64,000 bases of DNA from a bacterium D16-76 (GTDB lineage: Bacteria; Bacillota; Clostridia; Oscillospirales; Acutalibacteraceae): positions 62,001 through 126,000 of the forward strand of contig QZEE01000004.1 in NCBI GenBank assembly GCA_009917445.1, read 5' to 3'. Positions 52,706-61,433 of the stretch are shown in pieces (position 1 is the stretch's first letter; each line of letters begins with the position of its first letter). The notes under the pieces are model-generated. The model saw nothing but the letters and a program-made list of their open reading frames with translations, searched no databases and was not told the origin of the DNA. Made by a program: the position numbers and the translations under genes.

Positions 52706-52815
52706 CAGCTGAAGGAATATGGAAGCCCGGCCCTAAAGGCCTTCCTTTTCGTTCGCGTAAGCAACCAAAACTGTGGCCCGGAAAACGGGGGAGACAAGGG
52801 AAAGGGAGGTCTTGT

Positions 52816-54075
52816 ATGAAGCAGGAGGCAAAAGCTAGGCTGGGAGGTTTGGGCCGGTATTTGCTGGCCTTTGGCAAATGGGTGCTGGCAGCGGCGGCAC
52901 TGGGTGTTGGGTGCGGCACGGTGGGGGCGGTGTTCCACCGGGCCATTGACTGGGCAACGGGTTTCCGCATGGCCCATGAGGCCATGATTTGGCTGCTGCC
53001 GGCGGCGGGGGCGGTAACGCTGCTGCTCTATAAGCTGTGCCGGGTCGAGCTGGGGGCGGGCACCAATTTAGTCCTTACGGCTGCGGAGGCAGGGGGGCGG
53101 GTGCCTTTCCTGCTGTCCCCGTTGATTTTTGCGGGCACGGTGCTGTCCCATCTGTTCGGCGCGTCTGTAGGGCGCGAGGGCGCGGCTTTGCAGCTGGGGG
53201 GCAGCATGGGGCATAATTTTGGCCGGGCCCTGCGTTTTGGCGAAGAGGATGTGCGGGTGCTGACCATGTGCGGCATGGCGGCATGCTTTTCGGCGCTGTT
53301 CGGTACGCCGCTTACGGCGGCTGTCTTTGTGCTGGAGGTGCTGCGGGTGGGGGCTATGCGGTATAATGCCCTGCTGCCCTGTGTGGTTTCTTCTTACACG
53401 GCGGTGTACATAGCAAGGCTTTTGGGCGCAAAGCCTATGGCTTTCCCGCTTTCCGGGGCACCGGAGTTTGGGCCTTTGCCCGCCTTGCAGGTAGCGGGGC
53501 TGGCGGCTTTGTGCGGGGCGGTGGGCATTTTGTTCTGCACCTGTGTGCACAAGGCGGGGCATCTGCTGGAAAAGGCGATTGCCAGCCCTTACCTGCGCAT
53601 TGCGGCTGCGGGCGCGGTGGTGGCGGTGGCGGCGCCGCTTTTGGGCTTGTACGATTTTACCGGCGCGGGCGGCCATATGATCGCCGCGGCGGTGGGGGGC
53701 GAGGCCCCCTGGTACGCTTTTTGGGTGAAGATTCTCTTTACGGCTTTGTGCGTGGGGGCGGGGTTCCGTGGGGGTGAGATCGTGCCGACGCTGTTTATCG
53801 GTTCGACTTTTGGCTGCGTGGCGGGGCCTTTGCTGGGCTTGGACCCGGGGTTTTCGGCGGCGGTTGGGCTTACGGCGCTTTTTTGCTCGGTGGTGAACTG
53901 CCCGCTGGCGTCGGTGTTTCTGGCATGGGAGCTTTTTGCGCCGGGGGACCTTTCGGCGTTTGTGGTGGCTGTGGCGGTGGCCTATGTGCTTTCGGGCTAT
54001 TTCGGCTTGTATGGCAGCCAGCGTATTGTGTTTTCTAAGGTGCGCGGGGAGGCTATTGACGTGCATACCTGGTAA
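52816..54075 (+). CDS. CLC-family anion channel/antiporter
   Basis: Product of 419 residues from ATG 52816 (GGGAGGT upstream); the frame back to 52522 overlaps the previous gene and is not used. About ten membrane helices. The pore glutamate is in SVGREGAALQLGGSMG, and the later filter region in GAGFRGGEIVPTLFIGSTFG. The usual GSGIP is replaced by GAGTNLVLT, and GREGP by GREGA, features shared with some bacterial CLC homologues suspected of fluoride export. Ion specificity cannot be fixed by eye. Confidence 0.88.
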   Translation: MKQEAKARLGGLGRYLLAFGKWVLAAAALGVGCGTVGAVFHRAIDWATGFRMAHEAMIWLLPAAGAVTLLLYKLCRVELGAGTNLVLTAAEAGGRVPFLLSPLIFAGTVLSHLFGASVGREGAALQLGGSMGHNFGRALRFGEEDVRVLTMCGMAACFSALFGTPLTAAVFVLEVLRVGAMRYNALLPCVVSSYTAVYIARLLGAKPMAFPLSGAPEFGPLPALQVAGLAALCGAVGILFCTCVHKAGHLLEKAIASPYLRIAAAGAVVAVAAPLLGLYDFTGAGGHMIAAAVGGEAPWYAFWVKILFTALCVGAGFRGGEIVPTLFIGSTFGCVAGPLLGLDPGFSAAVGLTALFCSVVNCPLASVFLAWELFAPGDLSAFVVAVAVAYVLSGYFGLYGSQRIVFSKVRGEAIDVHTW

Positions 54076-54184
54076 GCGCAAGGGGAGGAAAATTGTGGCC
54101 TTTGTGTGGGAAGGCTTGGGGGCGGGGCCTTAAAGTCTTGCGGGATGCAGGGGGAAAGGGCGGGGGCGGTTTTGGGTGCCTGTT

Positions 54185-55702
54185 TTATAGGGGGCCGGGC
54201 TGCTTTTTCTCCCACTGGCTTAGCAGCCAGTACCCTGCCGCGAAGAGCCCGCCGCAAAGCAGGCACTGGAAGGCTACCCGGGCAAAGGGGAATTCCAGGG
54301 GCAAAAGGCCAAGCACCCAGCGGCCGGCCAGCACGCATACGCCTGCCCACAACAGGGGCAGGGCTATGTGCTGCGGGGAGAGCCGGAGGGCGCTGACTTT
54401 CATGAGGCGGCGCAGGCTGAGGGCGGCGTTGAAGATGGTGCTGAAAAACAGGATGCCTACGTAGCTCTCCATGCCCAGGCGGTTTAAAAGCAGGAGCACC
54501 AGGGTCACCCGCAGGAAAGAGTCGGCAAAATTGTACTTCATGGAGTTGAACTGTTCGTCCAGGCCTTTTAAAAGGCTGTCTACGACTACGTCCAGGTAGA
54601 TTAGGGGCACAAGGGGGGAAAGCACCCGCAGGTAGGCCCCGGCGCTGCTGCTGTGGTAAAAGGCGCGGCCCCAGTCGTCCCCAAAGGCGGCGAAGAGCAC
54701 GGCGAAAAACAGCCCGTAGGCCAGGGCGCTGCGCACGGCTTTGCCGGATATGTAGGCTACGGCGCGCTTGTGGCTTAGCTCCCGCTCTTTGGCGATGCGG
54801 GGGATGAGAAGCGAGGCAAAGGATGCCAAAAACGACGAGGGGAAGAACAGCATGGGCATGGCCATGCCTTGCAAAAGGCCGTATTGGGACAGGGCCGCCG
54901 GGTATGTAAGGCCGTAGGCTTGCAGCTGGCGGGGGATAAGAAGGTTTTCGCCGGTGTTTAGAAGGCTGCGGGCGGCAGAGCTTAAGGTGCAGGGCAGGGC
55001 GATGTGGGAAAGGCCTTTGAGCACACCTGTGCTTTTCTCGCGCTTTTGGGGGGTGTGGCGCTTTAGGCTGCGGCGGTAAGACCACCAGCTGGTGAGGAAG
55101 GAGGCCGCTTCGCCCAGGGTGGAGGCCGCCATGGCGGCCAGGCAGGCGGCTTCGATCCCCTGGGGGGAGGACTTCCAGAAGAGCAGTACGGTGCAGGCTA
55201 TGGTGAGGACCTGTTCCAGGGTGTCGGCGGCGGCGGTGGAAAGGGATTCGTCTACGGCCAGGAAATAGCCCTTCATGCAGGTGCACAGGGACATGAAGGG
55301 CAGGCCTACCCCTAAAATGCGCAGGCAGGGGGCGGCTTTCTGGTTGCCTAAGAAGGTTACGGCGGCAAAGTCCGCAAAGAAAAAGAGGAGCAGGGCCATG
55401 CCCATGCTTAGGGCCAGACAGAAGGCAAAGCACCGGGCCACCAGGGAACGCAGGGTCTCCCGGCGGCCAGCGGCTATGGCGGCGGAGACCATACGGGTTA
55501 CGGCCAGGCTGATGCCGGAGGTGGAAAGGGTTACGGCCAGCAGGAACACGGATAAAATCAGCTGGTATAGCCCCATGCCGGAGGGGCCGATCTTCTGGGA
55601 AAGGTAAGAGCGGTAGCCCATATTGGTGACGCGCAGGAACAAGGACACCGCTGTGAGCACGGCGCCTTGTATGAAGAATTTCCTTTTGGAAGAGGTGGTC
55701 AC
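54185..55702 (-). CDS. SpoVB/MATE-like polysaccharide flippase family protein
   Basis: Product of 505 residues starting at GTG 55702 (AAAGGAGC six bases upstream). About 14 membrane helices; the opening KFFIQGAVLTAVSLFLRVTNMGYRSYLSQKIGPSGMGLYQLI is the typical N-terminus of SpoVB/YtgP-type proteins of the MOP superfamily, which flip lipid-linked precursors during wall or spore cortex synthesis. Divergent from prmA with 52 bases between starts. A spore role would fit a Clostridium-like host but is not shown. Confidence 0.9.
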   Translation of the reverse strand: MTTSSKRKFFIQGAVLTAVSLFLRVTNMGYRSYLSQKIGPSGMGLYQLILSVFLLAVTLSTSGISLAVTRMVSAAIAAGRRETLRSLVARCFAFCLALSMGMALLLFFFADFAAVTFLGNQKAAPCLRILGVGLPFMSLCTCMKGYFLAVDESLSTAAADTLEQVLTIACTVLLFWKSSPQGIEAACLAAMAASTLGEAASFLTSWWSYRRSLKRHTPQKREKSTGVLKGLSHIALPCTLSSAARSLLNTGENLLIPRQLQAYGLTYPAALSQYGLLQGMAMPMLFFPSSFLASFASLLIPRIAKERELSHKRAVAYISGKAVRSALAYGLFFAVLFAAFGDDWGRAFYHSSSAGAYLRVLSPLVPLIYLDVVVDSLLKGLDEQFNSMKYNFADSFLRVTLVLLLLNRLGMESYVGILFFSTIFNAALSLRRLMKVSALRLSPQHIALPLLWAGVCVLAGRWVLGLLPLEFPFARVAFQCLLCGGLFAAGYWLLSQWEKKQPGPL

Positions 55703-55754
55703 AGCGGTGCTCCTTTCGTAAAAAGCATAAAATAGAAAGAAAGGCGGTACGCCC

Positions 55755-56690
55755 ATGGACAGCAATTGGACAGAGATCAAAATCGAGATACCCGCCCGGG
55801 ATGCGAACCGGGCGGGGGACATCGCCAACATGGTGGTGCCTTATGGCATTTATATGGAGGACTACTCCCATTTAGAAGAGGAAGCCCGGGAGATTGCCCA
55901 TATCGACCTGATTGACGAGGAGCTTTTGCAGAAGGACCGGGACAAGGCGGTCATCCACGTGTATATCAGCCCAGAGGAAAACCCGGCCGAGGCGGTCTCC
56001 TTTTTGGGGGAGAGGTACAGGGCGGCGGGCATCCCTTTTGAAATTACCCAGGATACCTGCGCGGAGGAAGACTGGATCAACAATTGGAAGAAGTATTTTA
56101 AGCCTATGCCGGTGGGGGAAAAGCTGCTTATACGCCCCTTGTGGGAAGAGGATTACGACCCCCAGGGCCGCACGGTGCTGCACCTGGAGCCTGGTTTGGC
56201 CTTTGGCACCGGCACCCACGAGACCACCCGCCTGTGCTTGGAGCTGCTGGAGAAGTATATTGCCCCGGGTGTGGATTTTTTGGATATGGGCTGCGGCAGC
56301 GGCATCCTGTCTGTGGCGGCCCTGGCTTTGGGGGCGAGGGCGGCGGTGGGGGTGGATATTGACCCCTTGGCCGTAAAGACCGCTGTGGAGAACGCCCGGG
56401 TAAACGGCGTGGAGGGGCGTTTTACCGGCATATGCGGCAACCTGGCCCAAAAGGTCACGGGTAAATTCCAGGTGGCCGCGGCCAACATTGTGGCGGATAT
56501 CGTGATTTTATTGAGCCAGGACGCGCCGCGCTTTTTGTACCCGGACAGTGTGTATATTGTCAGCGGCATTATTGACAGCCGCGAGGGGGACGTGCTGGAT
56601 GCCCTTTCGGGCCGCTTTACGGTTTTGGAGCGCCGGGAGGAAAAGGGCTGGGTGGCTATGGCCCTGCGGCTGGACCCTGCCAGGGGGTAA
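55755..56690 (+). CDS. prmA: Ribosomal protein L11 methyltransferase
   Basis: Product of 311 residues. The N-terminal L11-recognition domain is followed by a SAM domain with GTGTHETTRLCLELLEKY, LDMGCGSGILSVAALALGA, VDIDPLAVKTAVENA and NIVADIVI in place of the usual NI(L)A. It trimethylates lysines and the N-terminus of L11. GAAAGGCGG precedes the ATG. In Firmicutes it often sits by rsmE/dnaJ; here those are absent. Confidence 0.95.
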   Translation: MDSNWTEIKIEIPARDANRAGDIANMVVPYGIYMEDYSHLEEEAREIAHIDLIDEELLQKDRDKAVIHVYISPEENPAEAVSFLGERYRAAGIPFEITQDTCAEEDWINNWKKYFKPMPVGEKLLIRPLWEEDYDPQGRTVLHLEPGLAFGTGTHETTRLCLELLEKYIAPGVDFLDMGCGSGILSVAALALGARAAVGVDIDPLAVKTAVENARVNGVEGRFTGICGNLAQKVTGKFQVAAANIVADIVILLSQDAPRFLYPDSVYIVSGIIDSREGDVLDALSGRFTVLERREEKGWVAMALRLDPARG

Positions 56691-56719
56691 GGCGGGGCTT
56701 TGCCCGCGCTTTTGGTGTT

Positions 56720-57973
56720 TTACGGGGATTCTTCCTGGAAGGGGAGGTTTTCGACTTCGGCCCGGGTCTGTTCGGTGTGCAGGTACGCGGAGGAGTACAG
56801 CACGACCCCGCTGCACTGGGCCGCTTGGGCGGCTTCGATCTGCCGGCGGATGATGTCGTCCGACAGCAGCCAGGTGCCCCCGTCGGCATCGGTGCCGGCT
56901 TTATAGAGCGCTAGGCCCGCGTAAAGGGAGAGCCCCTGGTGGCGGGGCAGGGCCTGCCACTGGGCCAGGGCTTCGGCGTAGCCCAGGGCCTGGTTTTCAA
57001 AGCTGTAGTAGAGCTGGGGGCAGATGTAGTCTACATACCCGGGGGAGGCGCACCAGGCTTTTACGTCGGCCCCCATGGCTTCGTCGTTTTGGATGTTCCC
57101 TTGGGGCGAGATGCCGAATACCGCCTGGGGCCGGGCTTTTTTTACCTTACGGTAGACCTCGGCCACCAGGGCGCTGATGTTGGCCTGCCGCCATTCCGGC
57201 AGGTCTAAGGGCGTTTCGACGGTTTCGACATAGAGGCCGTAGGCTTCGCCGTCCAGGGCGGGGTCTTCGGTTGGGTAGAAGTAGTCGTCAAAGTGGATGC
57301 CGTCTACGGGGTATTTTTCGGCGATCTCGGCGGCGCCGTCGGCGACCAGGCTGCGGACATAGGGGTAGGCGGGGTCCAGGTAGACGGCCCCTTCCCATTC
57401 CATGAAATAATAGGGGCAGTCGGCCTGCAGGGAGGCGTAGGGGCTGTCCGGCGACAGGGCGGCGGGGGTTTCGGCGGTTTTTACGCGCAGGGGGTTGATC
57501 CAGGCGTGGAACTCCATGCCCAGGCTGTGGGTGTATTCTACCATAAAGGCCAGGGGGTCAAAGCCCGGGTCCTGGCCCTGCTGGCCGGTGAGCAGGTGGG
57601 ACCAGGGGAAAAGGGACGAGGGGTAAAGCGAATCGCAGAAGGGGCGCACATGTACGAAAAGGGCGTTCAGGCCCATGGCCTTGGCTTCGTCGGCGATTTG
57701 CCGGAAATTCCCCTCAAAGGCGGCTTGGGTGTGCTCGGCCGCGGCCAGGGACATGTAGGGCACCCAGACCCCGGCCAGGGATTGCTGGGGGGATGGTCCT
57801 TTTGCTGTTATCTGGATTCCCCCTCCTATGGCGGCGCCTTGTTTTAAGTCTGGCAGGGCGGGCGCCTGGGGGCTTGCCTGGCGGCCGCCCAGCAGCCATA
57901 CGGCGCCTACGGCCAGCACTAGGGAGAGCCATAAAAATACATAGCTGTGCTTCCTGGGGTCAAAACGCTTCAT
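56720..57973 (-). CDS. GHL10-type glycosyl-hydrolase-like lipid/wall-associated protein
   Basis: Product of 417 residues from the ATG at 57973 (GGAGGGA upstream). N-terminal membrane anchor (about residues 12-32), then a GHL10 (DUF187) TIM-barrel: GVWVPYMS, AKAMGLNALFVHVRPFCDSLYPS, MEFHAWINPLRV, DGIHFDDYFYP, FGISPQGN and DYICPQLYY. The acidic residues in GIHFDDYF are the presumed catalytic site. Family members are thought to cleave or modify surface glycans; substrate unknown. Convergent with prmA, 29 bases apart. Confidence 0.9.
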   Translation of the reverse strand: MKRFDPRKHSYVFLWLSLVLAVGAVWLLGGRQASPQAPALPDLKQGAAIGGGIQITAKGPSPQQSLAGVWVPYMSLAAAEHTQAAFEGNFRQIADEAKAMGLNALFVHVRPFCDSLYPSSLFPWSHLLTGQQGQDPGFDPLAFMVEYTHSLGMEFHAWINPLRVKTAETPAALSPDSPYASLQADCPYYFMEWEGAVYLDPAYPYVRSLVADGAAEIAEKYPVDGIHFDDYFYPTEDPALDGEAYGLYVETVETPLDLPEWRQANISALVAEVYRKVKKARPQAVFGISPQGNIQNDEAMGADVKAWCASPGYVDYICPQLYYSFENQALGYAEALAQWQALPRHQGLSLYAGLALYKAGTDADGGTWLLSDDIIRRQIEAAQAAQCSGVVLYSSAYLHTEQTRAEVENLPFQEESP

Positions 57974-58102
57974 AGGCTGTCCCTCCATTGACAGTGCAGG
58001 ATTTTTGAAGTACAATGGGCACATGCCCATACACAGTCTATGCGCCCGCCGGGTGGGACATGCATGCGCCCCCGCCGGGCTTTTTCATCGAAAGGAGACA
58101 CT

Positions 58103-58801
58103 ATGGAATACACCACCCTGCTTTTTGACGCCGACGGCACTTTGCTGGATTTCCCCCGGGACATGGAAAATGCTTTCCAGGGCCTGTATGCCGCTTGTTT
58201 TGCGGGGCAGCGCCCTTACAGCCCTCAGATCCTGCAATGCTATGAGAAATGCAACGACCGCTGGTGGAAAAAGCTGGAACGGAGCCAGTGCACCAAGCCC
58301 CAGTTGTATGTGGGGCGGTTTTATGATTTTTTGCAGGAGACCGGCCTTACCGGCGTGCCGGAAGAGCTGACGGTGGAATACTTCCGGCGGCTGGGGCAGG
58401 GGGGCGCGGTGTACCCTGGGGCTTTGGAGCTGGTGGAGAAGCTTTCGGGGAAATATGAGCTTTACATCGTTACCAATGGGAACGCGGCCACCCAGAAGAC
58501 GCGGCTGGAAAACTCGGGCCTTTTGCGGTTTGTGAAGGATTATTTTGTTTCGGAGGACGCCGGGGCCGCTAAGCCGGACCCCCGGTATTTTGATTATGTT
58601 TTCTCCCGCCTGCCCCACGTGGGGCGGAAGGAGAGCCTGGTTATTGGGGATTCCCTTACGTCGGACATCCAGGGGGCGGTAAACGCGGGGCTGGATTCCC
58701 TCTTTTACCATCCGGACGGGCCTGTGGGCAGCGCCGGGAAGCCGCCGTATACCTATGAGGCGGGCAGCTATGAGGCTATAGCGGGGATTTTGGGCCTATG
58801 A
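58103..58801 (+). CDS. HAD-family hydrolase, YjjG-like nucleotidase
   Basis: Product of 232 residues from ATG 58103 (AAAGGAGA upstream). HAD motif I is LLFDADGTLLDF, motif II YIVTNGN, and motif III/IV GDSLTSDIQGAVNAGLDS; the long helical cap with YEKCNDRWWKKLE is that of YjjG/YfnB nucleotidases acting on pyrimidine nucleoside monophosphates. It overlaps the response regulator start by four bases, so it belongs to the same transcript. Confidence 0.9.
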   Translation: MEYTTLLFDADGTLLDFPRDMENAFQGLYAACFAGQRPYSPQILQCYEKCNDRWWKKLERSQCTKPQLYVGRFYDFLQETGLTGVPEELTVEYFRRLGQGGAVYPGALELVEKLSGKYELYIVTNGNAATQKTRLENSGLLRFVKDYFVSEDAGAAKPDPRYFDYVFSRLPHVGRKESLVIGDSLTSDIQGAVNAGLDSLFYHPDGPVGSAGKPPYTYEAGSYEAIAGILGL

Positions 58802-59493
58802 CGTATAAGATTTTTTTGGTGGAAGACGACCCGGTGATTGCCCAGGCTGTGGCGGCCCATTTGACCATGTGGGGGTATGAGGTCCGGCCGGCCCAGGATT
58901 TAAGGCGGGTGGCAGAGGAATTTGCCGCTTTTGAGCCCCATTTGGTCCTGCTGGACATTGGGCTGCCCCACCGCAGCGGCTACGACTGGTGCCGGGATAT
59001 CCGCAGGCGGTCTAAGGTGCCGGTGGTGTTTTTGTCCAGCGCGTCGGAGAATATGGACATTATTACGGCTATGAACCTGGGGGGCGATGATTTTATCCCC
59101 AAGCCCTTTGACCTTTCGGTGCTTACCGCTAAGGTGCAGGCGGTGCTGCGGCGGGCCTATGACTTTGGCCTGGGCGCCAACCGGCTTGCCTGGGGCGGCG
59201 CCCAGGTGGATTTGGGCACGTCGGTGCTGCATGGCCCCCAGGGGCAATGCGAGCTGACCAGGAATGAGCTTCGCATTGCCCAGGTGCTTATGGAGAGCGG
59301 CGGGCATTTGGTCACCCGCCAGGATTTAATGGCAAGGCTGTGGGAAGATGAAAGCTTTGTGGATGACAACACCCTTACGGTAAATGTCTCGCGCCTGCGC
59401 CGCAAGCTGGAACAGGTGGGGCTGCGGGGCCTGCTGGCTACCCGCAAGGGCCTGGGGTACCAGCTGGGGCAGGGGGGAGGGGAGCCGAAATGA
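58798..59493 (+). CDS. OmpR-family response regulator (BceR-like)
   Basis: Product of 231 residues. Receiver domain with VEDDP and phosphoacceptor Asp53 in LVLLDIGLPHRSGYDWC, Lys in PKPFDLSVL, then a winged-helix DNA-binding domain (LTRNELRIAQVLMESGGHLVTRQ, NTLTVNVSRLRRKLE, TRKGLGYQL). The PHRSGYDWCR segment is typical of BceR/GraR regulators of antimicrobial-peptide resistance. It overlaps both flanking genes by four bases. Confidence 0.93.
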   Translation: MTYKIFLVEDDPVIAQAVAAHLTMWGYEVRPAQDLRRVAEEFAAFEPHLVLLDIGLPHRSGYDWCRDIRRRSKVPVVFLSSASENMDIITAMNLGGDDFIPKPFDLSVLTAKVQAVLRRAYDFGLGANRLAWGGAQVDLGTSVLHGPQGQCELTRNELRIAQVLMESGGHLVTRQDLMARLWEDESFVDDNTLTVNVSRLRRKLEQVGLRGLLATRKGLGYQLGQGGGEPK

Positions 59494-60482
59494 AGGCCCT
59501 TTTCTCCTATATTAAGGAGCGCGCCTGGGTGCCGCTGTCTGGTTTGGCGCTGGCGGCTGTGGCGGCGTTCCTGTTTTATCTTTACGATCTGCCTTTTGCG
59601 GCGCTGGGGTATATCCTCTTGGTGACGGGGGTGGTGGGGCTGCTGTTTTTTGCTGTGCCCGGCTATGTGCGCTACGCCCGGCGGGTGGGCCGTTATGCCC
59701 AGATGCGGGAAAACCTGGAAGCCCTCCCCAGCCCCATGCCGGAAGGGGGGCCTTTGGCAGAAGCCCTGCTGCTGGAAAGCGTGGGGGCCCTGCGGGCCCG
59801 CATGCAGGAGATGGAAGCGGCCCACCAGCGGCAGCAGGAGGACATGCTGGCGTACTATACTTTGTGGGTGCACCAGATCAAGACGCCTATGGCGGCCATG
59901 CGTTTGATTTTGCAGGGCCAGCCCCAGCCGGACGGCAGCGCCGTGAGCCAGGAGCTTTTTAAGATCGAACGTTATGTGGAGATGGTTTTGGGGTACCTGC
60001 GCTTGGAGACGATCTCGCAGGACTTGTGCTTTGAGCCCTGCGACATGCGGCGGCTGGCGGCCCGGGCGGCCAAGAAGTTCGCGCCCCAGTTTATTTATAA
60101 GAAGCTGGCGTTTACTTTAGGGGATTTTGAGCTAAAAGCCGTTACGGATGAAAAGTGGATGCTGTTTGTGCTGGAGCAGCTGTTTTCCAACGCGGTCAAG
60201 TATACCCATACCGGCGGGGTGGCGGTTTCGGTAGAGGCGGGGGAGGTGCTGGTGGTCCGGGACACAGGGGTGGGCATTGCGCCGGAGGACCTGCCTCGGA
60301 TTTTCCAGCGGGGCTTTACAGGGCAGAATGGCCGGAAGGAGGGGGCTTCTACTGGCTTGGGCCTTTACTTGGTAAAGCGGGTGCTGGATACTTTACAGAC
60401 CCCCATTGAGATACGCCCGGCCGCAGGGCGCGGTACGGAGGTGCGCCTTTTTCTGGGCAGGGGGCCTGTCCCCCGGGATTAG
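59490..60482 (+). CDS. Intramembrane-sensing histidine kinase (BceS-like)
   Basis: Product of 330 residues. Two closely spaced N-terminal helices (residues about 14-60) with almost no outside loop, then DHp histidine in LWVHQIKTPMAAM, the signature of BceS/GraS kinases, and the ATPase boxes QLFSNAVKYT, DTGVGI and GASTGLGLYLVKRV. Kinases of this kind normally read the state of a partner BceAB transporter. The only FtsX-type transporter in the window is 35 kb away, so its partner is unknown. Confidence 0.93.
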   Translation: MKALFSYIKERAWVPLSGLALAAVAAFLFYLYDLPFAALGYILLVTGVVGLLFFAVPGYVRYARRVGRYAQMRENLEALPSPMPEGGPLAEALLLESVGALRARMQEMEAAHQRQQEDMLAYYTLWVHQIKTPMAAMRLILQGQPQPDGSAVSQELFKIERYVEMVLGYLRLETISQDLCFEPCDMRRLAARAAKKFAPQFIYKKLAFTLGDFELKAVTDEKWMLFVLEQLFSNAVKYTHTGGVAVSVEAGEVLVVRDTGVGIAPEDLPRIFQRGFTGQNGRKEGASTGLGLYLVKRVLDTLQTPIEIRPAAGRGTEVRLFLGRGPVPRD

Positions 60483-60544
60483 GGGATGTTTGCGTTTTGC
60501 ATTTTAGTGTGCGGCTTGGGATGCTTGCGGTGCGCTTTTGCCCA

Positions 60545-60574
60545 TTGAAATCCTTGGCTGGTCTATGTTATAAT
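60545..60574 (+). promoter_or_regulatory. Promoter before the second HAD gene
   Basis: TTGAAA (60545-60550), 18 bases, TATAAT (60569-60574); the transcript would have a leader of about 130 bases. A second TATAAT at about 60665-60670 has no -35. Confidence 0.75.
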
Positions 60575-60593
60575 GTCTGCAAAGCAGAGATTC

Positions 60594-60651
60594 GGAGTTT
60601 CCCTTGGCTGTGCAAGAGCCGCCCTTGCTTCGTAAGGTACCGGAAAACTCC
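60594..60651 (+). promoter_or_regulatory. Structured leader, possible three-way junction
   Basis: GGAGTTT (60594-60600) pairs with AAACTCC (60645-60651). Inside are two further small stems, GGCT-GTGCAAG-AGCC and CCTT-GCTTCGT-AAGG, giving a compact three-stem fold. It does not match any riboswitch motif I can recall and has no terminator. Confidence 0.4.
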
Positions 60652-60712
60652 AAGCAGATTTATGCTATAATAGGTTTTAAACGCGGCTATGGGGCGTGGA
60701 TAAGGAGGAAAT

Positions 60713-61408
60713 ATGATCAAGTGCGCGATATTTGACGCGGACGGCACCCTGCTGGATTCTATGGGCATGTGGCGGGATATCACCTATGAATACGCGGAGG
60801 AAAAAGGGATAGTGGCGCCTGCGGACCTGCACCACACCATCAACCGCCTGAGCATGGAACAGTGCGCCGACATGTACCGCAGTTTGGGTGTAGCGGGTAC
60901 CACGGAACAGGTGTTGGAGGAATTGGCGGCCTGTGCCTATAGCGGCTACCGCACCCGGGTAGGGGAGAAGCCACGGGCAGGGGAGTTTTTGCGCCTGCTG
61001 GCTGAAAACCGGATAGGGGTGGCGGTGGCTACGGCCTCGCAGACAAAGGGGGTGCGGGCGGCTTTGGACCGCCTGGGGATGCTGCCTTATGTGGAGCTGC
61101 TGGTGAGCTGTACCGAAATCGGCAAAAGCAAAGAGTACCCGGACATCTTTTTGCATTGCGCCAAGGCTTTTGGGGCTGGGCCTGAAGAGTGCGTGGTGTT
61201 TGAGGATTCGCCCTATGCCATGGAAACGGCGAAAAAGGCGGGGTTCCCTGTAGTGGCTGTAGAGGACGAAAGCGCCCGGCATCTGCAAAAGCAGGCGGAG
61301 GCCGCGTGCAGCCGGCGCATTGCCGGGTACGGCGTACTGATTGAAGAGCTTACCCCTGCGGGCGAGGCCTTTGCCCAAGCGTTGGAGGCCGGCTTGCATC
61401 AAACCTAA
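60713..61408 (+). CDS. HAD-family phosphatase, beta-phosphoglucomutase-like
   Basis: Product of 231 residues. Motif I AIFDADGTLLDSMGMW, motif II VAVATASQ, Lys in GKSKEYPDIFL and motif IV VVFEDSPYAMETAKKAGF. The cap is the small helical type of the beta-phosphoglucomutase/phosphatase group. Substrate unknown. AGGAGG is eight bases before the ATG. MATE transporter starts 26 bases downstream, so the two are probably one transcript. Confidence 0.9.
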   Translation: MIKCAIFDADGTLLDSMGMWRDITYEYAEEKGIVAPADLHHTINRLSMEQCADMYRSLGVAGTTEQVLEELAACAYSGYRTRVGEKPRAGEFLRLLAENRIGVAVATASQTKGVRAALDRLGMLPYVELLVSCTEIGKSKEYPDIFLHCAKAFGAGPEECVVFEDSPYAMETAKKAGFPVVAVEDESARHLQKQAEAACSRRIAGYGVLIEELTPAGEAFAQALEAGLHQT

Positions 61409-61433
61409 AACAAAGGAGTTAACCACCGTTATT

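Noticed and set aside
52522..52815. N-terminal extension of the CLC frame
   Set aside because: It overlaps the VanY-like gene and lacks a start signal; ATG 52816 has a ribosome site and begins normally.
61341..61433. Upstream extension of the MATE frame into the HAD gene
   Set aside because: The sequence there is the HAD gene in another frame (Pro/Arg-rich), and the MATE family starts near FRKKYIGDRAF.
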